DNA from: Prevotella sp. khp7
GTDB taxonomy: Bacteria; Bacteroidota; Bacteroidia; Bacteroidales; Bacteroidaceae
NCBI RefSeq assembly: GCF_900109055.1
Contig: NZ_FOIV01000002.1
Coordinates: forward strand, 248,001-312,000
Length of the DNA: 64,000 nt
Direction: 5' to 3'
Positions 17,183 to 25,684 of the stretch are shown here, piece after piece. The position numbers and the translations under genes were made by a program. The notes under the pieces were generated by a model. The model saw nothing but the letters and a program-made list of their open reading frames with translations. It did no database searches and had not been told where the DNA came from. Positions within the stretch are counted from its first letter, which is position 1. Every line of letters begins with the position of its first letter.

Positions 17183-19176
17183 ATATGCCTAATCTCCTCC
17201 CCTGGTGTTATATCAGCCTCACGAGGGAAATAAACGGGCATATCCTTTTGCAAAGGAAGGATGCGGATTTCTAATTGGGTGCAACCTTCCGGCAAGCGCC
17301 ACAAGGCATATTGGAAGGGACGTCCATTATAGAAGTTGTCATCTAGGAGTTTTCCGTCAACATAAAGGCGGGCCACATCACCACGATAATCAATATTCAA
17401 TAAGTTTCCTTCTCTAGAAGTCTCTGGCAGGTTAACGGTATAGACAGCTGCCTCGTCAAAGTCTTCGTCTGTTGGTTCCTCCGCCACCTTGTTTACACCG
17501 ATAGTAATAGTGCGAAAAGGGCCAGCCTCCTTTATCTTATTAAAAACGGGAACATTAATGGCGATGTCAGGACGAGCCTCTTCTTCTAAGAACAAGCGCC
17601 CTGCCTGCTCAGATGTGAGCAAATAATAGTTCTTATAAACTGGCGTCTCAGGCCCTTTGGCCTTCAGGTTCCGCAACACCTTATCACCAACAGCTAACGT
17701 GGTTGGAATGCCTTTTATCTGTTCCAGATAGATCTTCCCATCACGCTTAGCCACCAATTGTGCTGTAACATACTTAATGCCATCGATATTCACTGGGAAG
17801 ATACAGATACAGCCAGCAGGAATATTGAGTAGAGGCAATCTCACACCGCAAGCCTCCAACTTGACATTTCGCTTAGTGGAAAGATTCTGCAAACGCTCAT
17901 AGTTGTTCACAAAGATAAAACCACTACCATTTCTCGAACGATATGACCAACGAAGGAACGAATCGTCGCCTTTTGAGATATCCTGTTTACAAGGGAAACC
18001 CGCCTCCATCGTAGCCAATATACTCCCCCAATCCTGCATAAACAAGTGGAGTTTCCGCAACAGATAATATTGAGGATTCTTCTGCCCGAACTCATTCAGC
18101 GGTGCTTGGAAATCATATGTCTTCACAGGCAAATCATTATAGTTTGTCGCCATTGTACGCTGGGTTTCGTTCAGATAAGTAGACCCTTCTGGATTCGTAC
18201 CACCATGATACATATAATAGCCCAATAAGTTAGAGCCACTGCCCAACTTTACCACTGCCATCGAATAAGCATCCTCTGGATAGAGGTAAGGACGGCGGTG
18301 ATAGGCCGTCATCATACCACCACCGAGTTCACATGTAAAATAAGGATATTGCTCATCGCCCTTGTTCAGACGCTCTTTCTGCTCTCCTAGTTGTTCTGTT
18401 GCAATGGCCGTCGACGAACGGAATGCCTTAAAGTTGAAAGCTTTATAGTAGTTGCCTGCCGTTTCTTCAATGCTACGTTCCCAAAAGCCATCTGCATAGT
18501 CTCCATAAAGGGGTAGCATCTCACCAAAAGGTACAGGAGTAGCCAACTCTGGCCATCCTGTACGAGTATAGAAAGGCAGATTGAAACCAATCTTTGTAGC
18601 CATCTGTTTCAGAGCCATCAGATATTCTCCTCGACCACGATACTCGTTGTCAAACTGAGCCGCCACCACAGGGCCGCCATCTTTCCACTGAAGTCCCTGA
18701 ACTTGAGTGAAAATCTGTCGATAAAAACGTTCCACATAACCAAGGAATACAGGATTCTCGTCTCTCATCTTACAGTTTTTAGAGAACATCCAGTCGGGTA
18801 TACCACCGTTTCTCACCTCTCCATGACAAAATGGGCCTAGGCGAAGAACCACAGGCAACCCGTCTTTCTGGCAAATCTCGATGAAATGGCGCAAATTGCG
18901 TTGTCCGTCCCAACGAAACACGCCTTCTTGTTCCTCAATGTGATTCCAAAACACGTAGGTGGCGATAATCGTTATGCCGCCCGCCTTCATCTTCCTAATC
19001 TCAGCCTCCCACTCATCTGTAGGAATACGTGAGTAATGCACTTCGCCCATAGCAGGAACTACACGCTGACCATCCGCCATTAGACTGTAGGCATCCCAAC
19101 TTACGTCTCGGATCTGGGCCCCACTCATCAAATAGACGGTCATCATTGTCGTCAACAAAAAAAACTTCTTTCTCAT
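17161..19176 (-). CDS. Secreted glycoside hydrolase family 35 (beta-galactosidase-like)
   Basis: A 671-aa secreted enzyme with signal MRKKFFLLTTMMTVYLMSGA. The (beta/alpha)8 domain has GEVHYSRIPTDEWE, TYVFWNHIEEQEGVF and GPFCHGEVRNGGIPDWM. The acid/base is in VAAQFDNEYRG (Asn-Glu pair), the likely nucleophile in FTCELGGGM. A C-terminal jelly-roll region has YRGDVARLYVDGKLLDDNFYNG. The frame opens further upstream, but a -7 box at 19198-19205 makes ATG 19176 the start. GH35 usually removes terminal beta-galactose; the nucleophile context differs from classic members, so specificity is uncertain. Confidence 0.87.
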   Translation of the reverse strand: MRKKFFLLTTMMTVYLMSGAQIRDVSWDAYSLMADGQRVVPAMGEVHYSRIPTDEWEAEIRKMKAGGITIIATYVFWNHIEEQEGVFRWDGQRNLRHFIEICQKDGLPVVLRLGPFCHGEVRNGGIPDWMFSKNCKMRDENPVFLGYVERFYRQIFTQVQGLQWKDGGPVVAAQFDNEYRGRGEYLMALKQMATKIGFNLPFYTRTGWPELATPVPFGEMLPLYGDYADGFWERSIEETAGNYYKAFNFKAFRSSTAIATEQLGEQKERLNKGDEQYPYFTCELGGGMMTAYHRRPYLYPEDAYSMAVVKLGSGSNLLGYYMYHGGTNPEGSTYLNETQRTMATNYNDLPVKTYDFQAPLNEFGQKNPQYYLLRKLHLFMQDWGSILATMEAGFPCKQDISKGDDSFLRWSYRSRNGSGFIFVNNYERLQNLSTKRNVKLEACGVRLPLLNIPAGCICIFPVNIDGIKYVTAQLVAKRDGKIYLEQIKGIPTTLAVGDKVLRNLKAKGPETPVYKNYYLLTSEQAGRLFLEEEARPDIAINVPVFNKIKEAGPFRTITIGVNKVAEEPTDEDFDEAAVYTVNLPETSREGNLLNIDYRGDVARLYVDGKLLDDNFYNGRPFQYALWRLPEGCTQLEIRILPLQKDMPVYFPREADITPGEEIRHITIIPAD

Positions 19177-19197
19177 CTTAGGTAGTCTGTTTGGGTG

Positions 19198-19205
19198 CAA
19201 AATTA
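19198..19205 (-). promoter_or_regulatory. -7 box of the GH35 gene
   Basis: TAATTTTG on the minus strand, 21 nt before ATG 19176. No clear -33 element. Confidence 0.5.
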
Positions 19206-19281
19206 CTAAAGAATTATATGATTTTACACAATCCATCTTCTATAATTAACATATTTTATTAAACTATATACATCGATTTTG

Positions 19282-19313
19282 TTTGGTGATAATTCAAAAA
19301 AACATTATCTTTG
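19282..19313 (+). promoter_or_regulatory. Promoter of the TPR regulator
   Basis: TTTGG (19282-19286) and TATCTTTG (19306-19313), spaced 19-20 bp. Confidence 0.7.
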
Positions 19314-19331
19314 TCGCCAAAAAATAAACAA

Positions 19332-20894
19332 ATGGCCCGGCAACTCAGATTTATTCCTTTTGTTATTGCTACTTTTATGCTCATTTGCTGCACCAGTCCG
19401 ACCCATCAGAGCCTGGAAGCAATTAGCTATTGCCTTAAAGAAGATTCTCTTGCTGAAGCTGAAGCCTATATGGACTTGATTAATATAAATGAACTCAACG
19501 AAGAAGAGAAAGCTATATACTATCTTCAAGAAGCAATTATCACATATAAGAAATATCTTCATCCAAAATCTTTTGACGGTATCAACTATAGTATAGATTA
19601 TTTCAGCAAAAAAGGAGATGAGAGGAATCTGGCTGAGGCCTATTTCTATAAAGCAGCACTGGAAAACGAGGTTGGGCTAACAGAGAAGGCGATCAACAAC
19701 CTAAAATGCGCAGAGTTTGAAGCGCAGAGCATTCAAGATGCAGCTCTGCACCATAAGATTGACGAGTTACAATGTTCCGTTTTTGGTTCATCTGGTCTTT
19801 ACGAACTTAGCCTGAAATATGCTAGAAGGAATTTGGAACAGGCGATTCAGGAAAAAAATAAAAACTGGTATGTCTATGCACTCGATAATATGGCATCAGT
19901 TTATCATCGTATGGGTAAGGAAGATAGTGCGCTTCATTACATCAACAAAATCTCCGCCTACGAGAAGTATCTTAAAAAAGAAACGATGGCAGATGTATAT
20001 ACTAATATTGGTATCATACTCTCCTCTCATCGCGTTGACCTGGCAAAGCAATACTTATACAAAGCAATAGATTTAAAGAATTCTCCAAATGCCTATGCCA
20101 TGCTGGCAAATTTGGAGATCGAGCAACATGGTGACAGACTGGCTGCAAAAAATCTACTAGACAGTGCTATTGCGTTTACTTCTGACAAGGATGTTCTCTA
20201 TATTATTAGAAAACTTACAGCCTTATATATGCAAGATAATCAATACGAGAAAGCATGTAGTCTACTATTAAAGAAGGATAGTTTAACGTGTATGCAAGAC
20301 GATATCAAGCAGAACCTAAGTCGAGTACAGATTAGATATGACATGCTTCACAAGGAAAAAAGGCAATCTGATCTTATCCATATGGCACTGATTATTGCCA
20401 TCCTAGTTGTTGCCTGTATAGCCTTCCTTATCTTCCATCACCAATATAGGTATCTGAAGGTCAGGAAAGAGTTGATGCAAAGACAAATGCTGATAGAGAA
20501 ATACAACAACAAGTTTAAAGACCTCCAACTTTCCGAAAAAGAAGAGTTAAGAGATAATCTCATATCTCTTCAAGAAAAACAGGCCAAAGCCATTTATAAG
20601 GGTAAGCAACTATACGACCATATCAATGAAGGAGGCAGTGTCGTCAACTGGAGCAAACAAGATTATCTCATATTCATTGATTATTTCAACCTCGTTGATG
20701 CCTCTTTCAGCATCCGTTTAGAGACTGAATATAATAATCTCTCGCCACGATATAAAGTATACCTGATTCTTCAGAATATGGGTAAAAGCGATGAAGATAT
20801 TGAATACATCTTTGGTATTGGAAAGAGTGCCATACGCTCTATCAAGTCACGAATTAAACTAAAAAACGAAGAAAACATGAGTAATAAAAGTTAG
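19332..20894 (+). CDS. TPR repeat membrane protein with C-terminal HTH-like domain (putative one-component regulator)
   Basis: A 520-aa protein with an N-terminal lipoprotein-like signal (FIPFVIATFMLICCTS). Several TPR-like helical pairs fill residues about 30-340 (YVYALDNMASVYHRMGKEDSALHYI). One transmembrane helix follows (about 350-372, MALIIAILVVACIAFLIF), then a coiled coil (LMQRQMLIEKYNNKFKDLQL). The C-terminus LSPRYKVYLILQNMGKSDED...IGKSAIRSIKSRIK resembles a LuxR-type recognition helix. Known Bacteroidota proteins of this layout act as membrane-bound regulators. ATG 19332 is chosen because the upstream TTG is inside the promoter. Its target, perhaps the peptide island beside it, is inference. 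Confidence 0.75.
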   Translation: MARQLRFIPFVIATFMLICCTSPTHQSLEAISYCLKEDSLAEAEAYMDLININELNEEEKAIYYLQEAIITYKKYLHPKSFDGINYSIDYFSKKGDERNLAEAYFYKAALENEVGLTEKAINNLKCAEFEAQSIQDAALHHKIDELQCSVFGSSGLYELSLKYARRNLEQAIQEKNKNWYVYALDNMASVYHRMGKEDSALHYINKISAYEKYLKKETMADVYTNIGIILSSHRVDLAKQYLYKAIDLKNSPNAYAMLANLEIEQHGDRLAAKNLLDSAIAFTSDKDVLYIIRKLTALYMQDNQYEKACSLLLKKDSLTCMQDDIKQNLSRVQIRYDMLHKEKRQSDLIHMALIIAILVVACIAFLIFHHQYRYLKVRKELMQRQMLIEKYNNKFKDLQLSEKEELRDNLISLQEKQAKAIYKGKQLYDHINEGGSVVNWSKQDYLIFIDYFNLVDASFSIRLETEYNNLSPRYKVYLILQNMGKSDEDIEYIFGIGKSAIRSIKSRIKLKNEENMSNKS

Positions 20895-20900
20895 AAGAAA

Positions 20901-21040
20901 GTCTCATTTTTACCATCAAAAAAGTGTTGCACGATATGCAAACGGCTATATTTCATCATGTTAGGCTATTTCTTCCTGCAACACCATCAATAAATTTTAG
21001 CTCGATTCTTCGTTTTTTCGACCAAAAACAGTTAACTTTG
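20901..21040 (+). promoter_or_regulatory. Island regulatory element, divergent copy R4, with promoter
   Basis: GTCTCA (20901-20906), exactly 18 nt, TGTTGC (20925-20930), then the inverted repeat TTGCA-CGATA-TGCAA (20927-20941). The -7 box TAACTTTG is at 21033-21040, 106 bp from the start of the inverted repeat. The order and the 18-nt gap match elements R1-R3 of operons A-C. The inner GCGTTGCGCAAT block of those copies is absent here. Confidence 0.6.
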
Positions 21041-21081
21041 CACCAATTTTATTATCATAAACCCTATAAACAGTTATTATT

Positions 21082-21453
21082 ATGAACCGAAAAGTTTTTT
21101 TATCTATCGCTCTTGCATTGGCTATGTCATTGAATATGTATGCAGGTGATGATGGAGATGAAAAGGAAAAGCCAGAAATTGGTCCGACAACTTTTCCAAT
21201 TCCTCATCGTGCGCCTAGACAGCAGCCTGCCGTTACTGTGAACAATATTGGAAATGGCACAGCCATCATCCAGTTTAACAAGGATGCAAAAAGAGTGGAA
21301 GTAGAATTCTACAGAAATGGTATCTTCGTTGGTTTTGAAGGCTTTGTATCAGTAGAGGCATCAAGCATACTGACAATCTCTGCCGACGACTATTCTGCAG
21401 ATAGTTTTGCCATGATTGTTAATGGCAAAGAGGTTTACGCTGGCGATTTCTAA
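21082..21453 (+). CDS. Small secreted protein, DUF3244-like
   Basis: A 123-aa protein with a signal peptide (FLSIALALAMSLNMYA), an acidic DDGDEKEKPE stretch and a C-terminal beta-rich region (VTVNNIGNGTAIIQFN, VEVEFYRNGIFVGFEG) similar to DUF3244 proteins, which often sit next to TPR regulators in Bacteroidales. It carries a version of the island regulatory element upstream, so it is likely co-regulated with the peptide operons. Function unknown; a signalling or protective role is only a guess. Confidence 0.65.
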   Translation: MNRKVFLSIALALAMSLNMYAGDDGDEKEKPEIGPTTFPIPHRAPRQQPAVTVNNIGNGTAIIQFNKDAKRVEVEFYRNGIFVGFEGFVSVEASSILTISADDYSADSFAMIVNGKEVYAGDF

Positions 21454-21472
21454 TTATCGCCTGAGTTATTTC

Positions 21473-21509
21473 AGCAGTAAAGGGAGGTATGATACCTCCC
21501 TTTACTGCT
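21473..21509. terminator. Bidirectional terminator
   Basis: Perfect 17-bp arms (21473-21489 and 21493-21509) around a 3-nt loop, between the small secreted protein gene and the convergent end of operon C. Confidence 0.85.
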
Positions 21510-21518
21510 ATATGATAG

Positions 21519-22817
21519 CTAATCATCTAAGACGTTTCGATAGAACAGATATCTGAGAGGACCAATAAGTCTTACTGCTACAGAGAGGTCTTCAGTAATG
21601 ATTTCACCAGTACCTGTCAAATCTCCCGATTTTCTGATATGCTTACCGTATGAGGTAACCTCTCCGCTTTTTACCTCAAAGGTTGCGGTGTAGATGTCCT
21701 CGTCGGGCATTGAGGCAACGGAAACAACTTTTCCCGTCAAGAAACCATATTCCAGATAAGGATAGCCGTCTAACTGGATATTGATACGCTGTCCTGGTTT
21801 CACTTTTCCAGAGCCGGCCACAGGTATCTTTGCTTTACCTATCGTAGTTTTCTCATGAGTACTGACAACAGAGAAAGCCTTATCGCCTGCAGTAATGTTC
21901 TGATTAGTCTTCCACAGATTGTTATAGGAGACAACACCCGTTATAGGGCTCTGAAGAAGATAGGCCTGTTTCCACTCTTGAATGGCCGTCCGAGTGCTCT
22001 CCCAGGCAGACTGCAGAGCCGTCTCCAACTGCCGTTTCTCCTGTTCTTTCTGCATCTTAAGTTCAGAGATGGTATTTCGTATTTGGGCTACTTGTATCTT
22101 AGCATTAGCTAAAGATGAACGCATCTGTTCTGTCGACATACTACTGTTAAGCAATCCTTGTTCTGTTGATTCTAAATCGGAAACGGAAGTCAATCCTTTG
22201 TCATGCAGTATCTTTTCACGCTGATAGTTTCCTTTGCTTAAAGTGTTGATGCGCTGGCTATAATCTACCTGTTTAGATACAGATGTCAGATAGTCTGAGT
22301 ATGGTCGTAGTTGAGCCTCCTCTGCAGCAATACGCTGGTCGTAAAGATTGTTGTTCACAAAGTTATTATAATCTGTAATAGCCTTTGCAAGCGTCGTATA
22401 TACACTCTGGATACTGCCAAGATGCGCATTGTCAAGACAAATACCGAAACAATCCTCATTCTCCCATGATGTAGAGGACAGAAGAGAATCAAGTGTCAAT
22501 ACATCCTGCGTATTTGCTGGGTTTTCAATGACTGCGATGATATCATCAGCCTTAACATGTTGTCCGTCTTTAGCATAGAGTTCCTGTAGCCTGCCCGACA
22601 TTTTGGCGACTACCCAGACAGGAGGCTCTGTCTTTGTAATGGTAACCGCACACGAGATGGTGTCGGGATACTTAAAGATGAAGCAAGCGATGAACAGCAC
22701 CAACAAGATACCGCCAATCACCGATGACCCGATGCTTAGCAACTTATGAGGAGGAGCCGACAGGATATCTTGTACCTCCTCACTTCTGATAACACTCTCT
22801 TTCCTACTTTTTGCCAT
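21519..22817 (-). CDS. HlyD-family membrane fusion (adaptor) protein of the peptide exporter
   Basis: A 432-aa periplasmic adaptor. One N-terminal transmembrane helix (SSVIGGILLVLFIACFIF) is followed by a lipoyl half (VWVVAKMSGRLQELYAKDGQHVKADDIIAVIE) and a long alpha-helical hairpin (about 150-285). The second lipoyl half is AYLLQSPITGVVSYNNLWKTNQNI, with a beta-barrel domain (GKVKPGQRINIQLDGYPYLEYG) behind it. It is the last gene of operon C and overlaps the pseudo-radical-SAM gene by 14 nt. It should link the C39-ABC exporter to an outer-membrane channel, none of which is encoded here. Confidence 0.88.
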   Translation of the reverse strand: MAKSRKESVIRSEEVQDILSAPPHKLLSIGSSVIGGILLVLFIACFIFKYPDTISCAVTITKTEPPVWVVAKMSGRLQELYAKDGQHVKADDIIAVIENPANTQDVLTLDSLLSSTSWENEDCFGICLDNAHLGSIQSVYTTLAKAITDYNNFVNNNLYDQRIAAEEAQLRPYSDYLTSVSKQVDYSQRINTLSKGNYQREKILHDKGLTSVSDLESTEQGLLNSSMSTEQMRSSLANAKIQVAQIRNTISELKMQKEQEKRQLETALQSAWESTRTAIQEWKQAYLLQSPITGVVSYNNLWKTNQNITAGDKAFSVVSTHEKTTIGKAKIPVAGSGKVKPGQRINIQLDGYPYLEYGFLTGKVVSVASMPDEDIYTATFEVKSGEVTSYGKHIRKSGDLTGTGEIITEDLSVAVRLIGPLRYLFYRNVLDD

Positions 22818-24078
22818 TTTCTAAAGACTTTCTTATTTTGCAGACCGATGTCAGGTTCTCTTTCAGTTCATAAACAGAGATAGGAGGACAGATGTATTTG
22901 AACGGACAAGAGCAACATGATGTCAGATTACGTGTCAACCTCCAAGTATGGTTTTCTTTGAGCTCTTTGCAAACCGCTTGTAATAATGTACACCCATCTT
23001 TTAGATTTCCCAAAACAGACTCAGATCCATGGGGAGAGATTTTTCCAGAGTAATCAATATCCAATACACCAAAGAAGTTCGCGTTCAATTTCATATTTCT
23101 GAATATCTTTTGATGTGAAAGAACAGTATTCTGTAAATCTTCTATTGTTAACATCACATTCCTTTCAAAGAAGTCAATATTATCTGTTGCCCATATCGGA
23201 ACCAGTTCCAGATTCTCTATTTCCTGGTTTTCTACCTCACTTTCATCAGAAACAAGATACAGGAAAGAGGCCTTATCTGAATAAAGTTCCTTAAATACCA
23301 CATTACCATCATACAGATTATATTTGTCTAAATAGACCCTATAATCAAGATTATTTATCACAACTCCCTTTAAATGGGATTCAATGGCGGCATAATCCTC
23401 GTAGAAACAAGAGATTGTAAACGAGAAAGGATACTTGTTGAGAATATGGGCAAATTTGTCAGGTGATGTTTGAGCCAAGAACGAACTACCAATAATTAAG
23501 TTCACTCGAGCTACTCCAGAGAGGCGCAGCTCATCTAGTATTTTAATAAGTAGTCCGCTTTCAACCATGTCTTTTAATGGCTGATTATCGTATACGGGAG
23601 AGCATACATCTTTATAATAGCTATTCCTATAAGCAACCTTCTTTTTGTCACTATTGTCATAAGTACTTGAAGACATCCAAATATTAACACCCGTCAGAAA
23701 CCTGAGTTTCTTTTCCATAATGAATAACCGATCATCTATATTCTTTCCTTTGTCCAAATCTCTCTGCAGATTTAATATGGGTAGAAGTATCAATGGTTTT
23801 GTGTTATCCTCTGTCCTCACGGTTTTTAATACACATATATTTAGAGCCTCAGAAAAATCGGATGAGAAATCCGCTATTTCTTTGTCATCGAATGCAACGC
23901 TTCCCATATTCTTTGGCTCTCGCAATCTATCGATTAAACGAATAAACGACTTATTCGTACTTACCATGAAAAGCCCATTGTCAGTATTGTATAATATTGC
24001 ACACGCCTCATCTACTCTGTCATAAAAAGTTGATGAGGGCAGTATTACCCAATGAGCTTGCATCTTTTTTTTATTCAT
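22804..24078 (-). CDS. Pseudo-radical-SAM protein, GG-Bacteroidales peptide system (copy 2)
   Basis: A 424-aa cytoplasmic protein lacking the CX3CX2C motif of radical SAM enzymes but keeping their strand/helix pattern. A SPASM-like Cys cluster remains at the C-terminus (SCCSCPFKYICPPISVYE). It matches the family I know as pseudo-rSAM of GG-Bacteroidales systems (TIGR04150). Its start overlaps the stop of the radical SAM maturase by 4 nt, and it is homologous to the protein at 27889-29142 (shared ICPPVSA/ICPPISV, LNANFFGV/LNASSFGV). A role as maturase partner or scaffold is inferred. Confidence 0.83.
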   Translation of the reverse strand: MNKKKMQAHWVILPSSTFYDRVDEACAILYNTDNGLFMVSTNKSFIRLIDRLREPKNMGSVAFDDKEIADFSSDFSEALNICVLKTVRTEDNTKPLILLPILNLQRDLDKGKNIDDRLFIMEKKLRFLTGVNIWMSSSTYDNSDKKKVAYRNSYYKDVCSPVYDNQPLKDMVESGLLIKILDELRLSGVARVNLIIGSSFLAQTSPDKFAHILNKYPFSFTISCFYEDYAAIESHLKGVVINNLDYRVYLDKYNLYDGNVVFKELYSDKASFLYLVSDESEVENQEIENLELVPIWATDNIDFFERNVMLTIEDLQNTVLSHQKIFRNMKLNANFFGVLDIDYSGKISPHGSESVLGNLKDGCTLLQAVCKELKENHTWRLTRNLTSCCSCPFKYICPPISVYELKENLTSVCKIRKSLENGKK

Positions 24079-25307
24079 ATCACCTCGAGATTATGCATAA
24101 TATGAGAATAGGCTTCAGGAAACTGCTGAAAGAATAAAAGTGCTGCCTCTTTTTCTTTTCCTGTTATTTGTGGCGTAGCAAAATCATTACATCTACAATT
24201 CTCCAAATACCCGTTATGAAAGATACAAGTTAAACAGTTTCCTTTATTTTCACATTTACTGCATAGTTTTGTAATACGATTATAGTAGTTGTTATATGTA
24301 TTGGCGATTTTTTCAAAATCGATCTCAACACCATCTTCCCGAACTTGACCTAATCCATATTGATGGGATATCTTTTCGCATGGAAGAATCTTTCCTGCGA
24401 CCGTTACAAATACTCTCTTAGTAAAGGGTTGACAAGTCCCTGTTGGTATTGGTTTGCATTCTCTTTTCCCAAACAGCAATTCATTATAATCAAGAAAGAA
24501 ATAAGGAGAGTTCATACTCAAATAACTTGCAACCGCCTCATAACTCGGATGTTTTTGAAAGTCAGAGGGTTGTGAACTAAGACTATTTATTGACTCATTC
24601 ATCTTCTGGAATATCTTGTCAAATTCTTCTTGCTTACTTTTTCTAACTCCCGTCATGCTGATTTCAGAGAGACGTGGCACTTTCTGAAAAGTATTTGTTA
24701 TATAATCACGTACACCTGATATAGAATTCTTGTTATTTAGGACTGCATTGAAGTCCACAAACTTCTCATAGTATTCCGGATATTTATTCTTAATGAGTTC
24801 TATCGACTTGACTATCTCCCCAAAAGCAGGAGTCCCATTCTTAAATACTCTATATGAATTTCCTTCTTTATCTCCATCAAGACTGATAAGTAATTTAAAT
24901 CGTTTATCGACCAGATAATCCATGTATTTCGGAAGAAAAATCGCATTCGTAGTCATAGAAAAGGAAAAGGTCTTACCATAGCCCGACAAATCAGACTCCA
25001 CATATTCAACAACCTTTTGGATAAGTTCCATGTTCATTAAGGGTTCACCTCCATAGAAACCAATATCGATCTCTGACTTACCATTAGTATCATACCCTTC
25101 TTCCCAAAGTTCTTTTATAAATGAAAGAAATTTAATGGCACATGCATAACTTAGTTGTCTATCATGCCTTTGGTCGTAATCAGAATACAATTCTCCGTAA
25201 GCACAATATGTACAATTGAGACAACACCTCTCTGTTACCTCAAATGTTATCTGAGGAGTTGTAGCTAGATTTTCCTTTACCTTGTATGGATTTAAATATT
25301 CCGTCAT
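24075..25307 (-). CDS. Radical SAM/SPASM peptide maturase, GG-Bacteroidales type (copy 2)
   Basis: A 410-aa enzyme. The [4Fe-4S]/SAM motif is ERCCLNCTYCAYG (Cys28/32/35) and FYGGEPLMN is the SAM-contacting GGE motif. SPASM-type auxiliary-cluster Cys include TCQPFTKRVFVTVAGKILPC, then CSKCENKGNCLTC and NCRC near the C-terminus. It resembles TIGR04148. It should modify the adjacent precursor (25397-25594), perhaps at CRCAC; the linkage chemistry is not predictable here. The homologue at 29146 is 412 aa. Confidence 0.88.
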   Translation of the reverse strand: MTEYLNPYKVKENLATTPQITFEVTERCCLNCTYCAYGELYSDYDQRHDRQLSYACAIKFLSFIKELWEEGYDTNGKSEIDIGFYGGEPLMNMELIQKVVEYVESDLSGYGKTFSFSMTTNAIFLPKYMDYLVDKRFKLLISLDGDKEGNSYRVFKNGTPAFGEIVKSIELIKNKYPEYYEKFVDFNAVLNNKNSISGVRDYITNTFQKVPRLSEISMTGVRKSKQEEFDKIFQKMNESINSLSSQPSDFQKHPSYEAVASYLSMNSPYFFLDYNELLFGKRECKPIPTGTCQPFTKRVFVTVAGKILPCEKISHQYGLGQVREDGVEIDFEKIANTYNNYYNRITKLCSKCENKGNCLTCIFHNGYLENCRCNDFATPQITGKEKEAALLFFQQFPEAYSHIMHNLEVI

Positions 25308-25355
25308 TACTTATATAAAATATGAAATGAGTCAATGGCCATCTTTTACATATTG

Positions 25356-25387
25356 TTAGTAGAGGGCGTATATACACCCTCTACTAA
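25356..25387 (-). other. Intercistronic hairpin after precursor 2 of operon C
   Basis: Perfect 11-bp inverted repeat (25356-25366 and 25377-25387) with a 10-nt loop between the precursor stop and the maturase start. No T run follows on the minus strand, so it may protect the precursor mRNA end or pause RNA polymerase. Confidence 0.6.
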
Positions 25388-25396
25388 ATTTATGAC

Positions 25397-25594
25397 TTAG
25401 GGATGATGAATGATAATCTCATGGTCTGTATGATCAGGAGACTGCAAATGGCCACGATAATTAGCACCTCCATTGGCCCTTGTGTTTCCACTTACGCAGG
25501 CACAGCGGCAATCGCCACCACCACCAACAAGATTGTTCATCTCTCTTCTTCCCATAGCATTCTCGGAAAGCATGTTAAGTTTTAAATTTTTCAT
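25397..25594 (-). CDS. RiPP precursor peptide, GG-Bacteroidales family (copy 2)
   Basis: A 65-aa peptide. Leader MKNLKLNMLSENAMGRREMN ends in NLVGGGG. The putative core is DCRCACVSGNTRANGGANYR onward, with Cys29/31/33 and an NGGANYRGHLQSP motif that echoes the sister peptide. It fits TIGR04149-like natural product precursors. The frame opens 18 codons upstream, but the leader consensus begins at ATG 25594. The C39 protease of the adjacent exporter should cut after the glycines. The final product is unknown. Confidence 0.88.
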   Translation of the reverse strand: MKNLKLNMLSENAMGRREMNNLVGGGGDCRCACVSGNTRANGGANYRGHLQSPDHTDHEIIIHHP

Positions 25595-25684
25595 AAAATA
25601 AAAAATAATTAATTGAATATTGTTTGAATGTTGAATGTACAAGGCCAAACCATCTGTCGTTTACAGACAAAAAATCGATGTACA

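Noticed and set aside
22804..24078. Reading the pseudo-rSAM proteins as radical SAM enzymes
   Set aside because: Neither copy has the CX3CX2C motif; only the C-terminal SPASM-like cysteines are kept.
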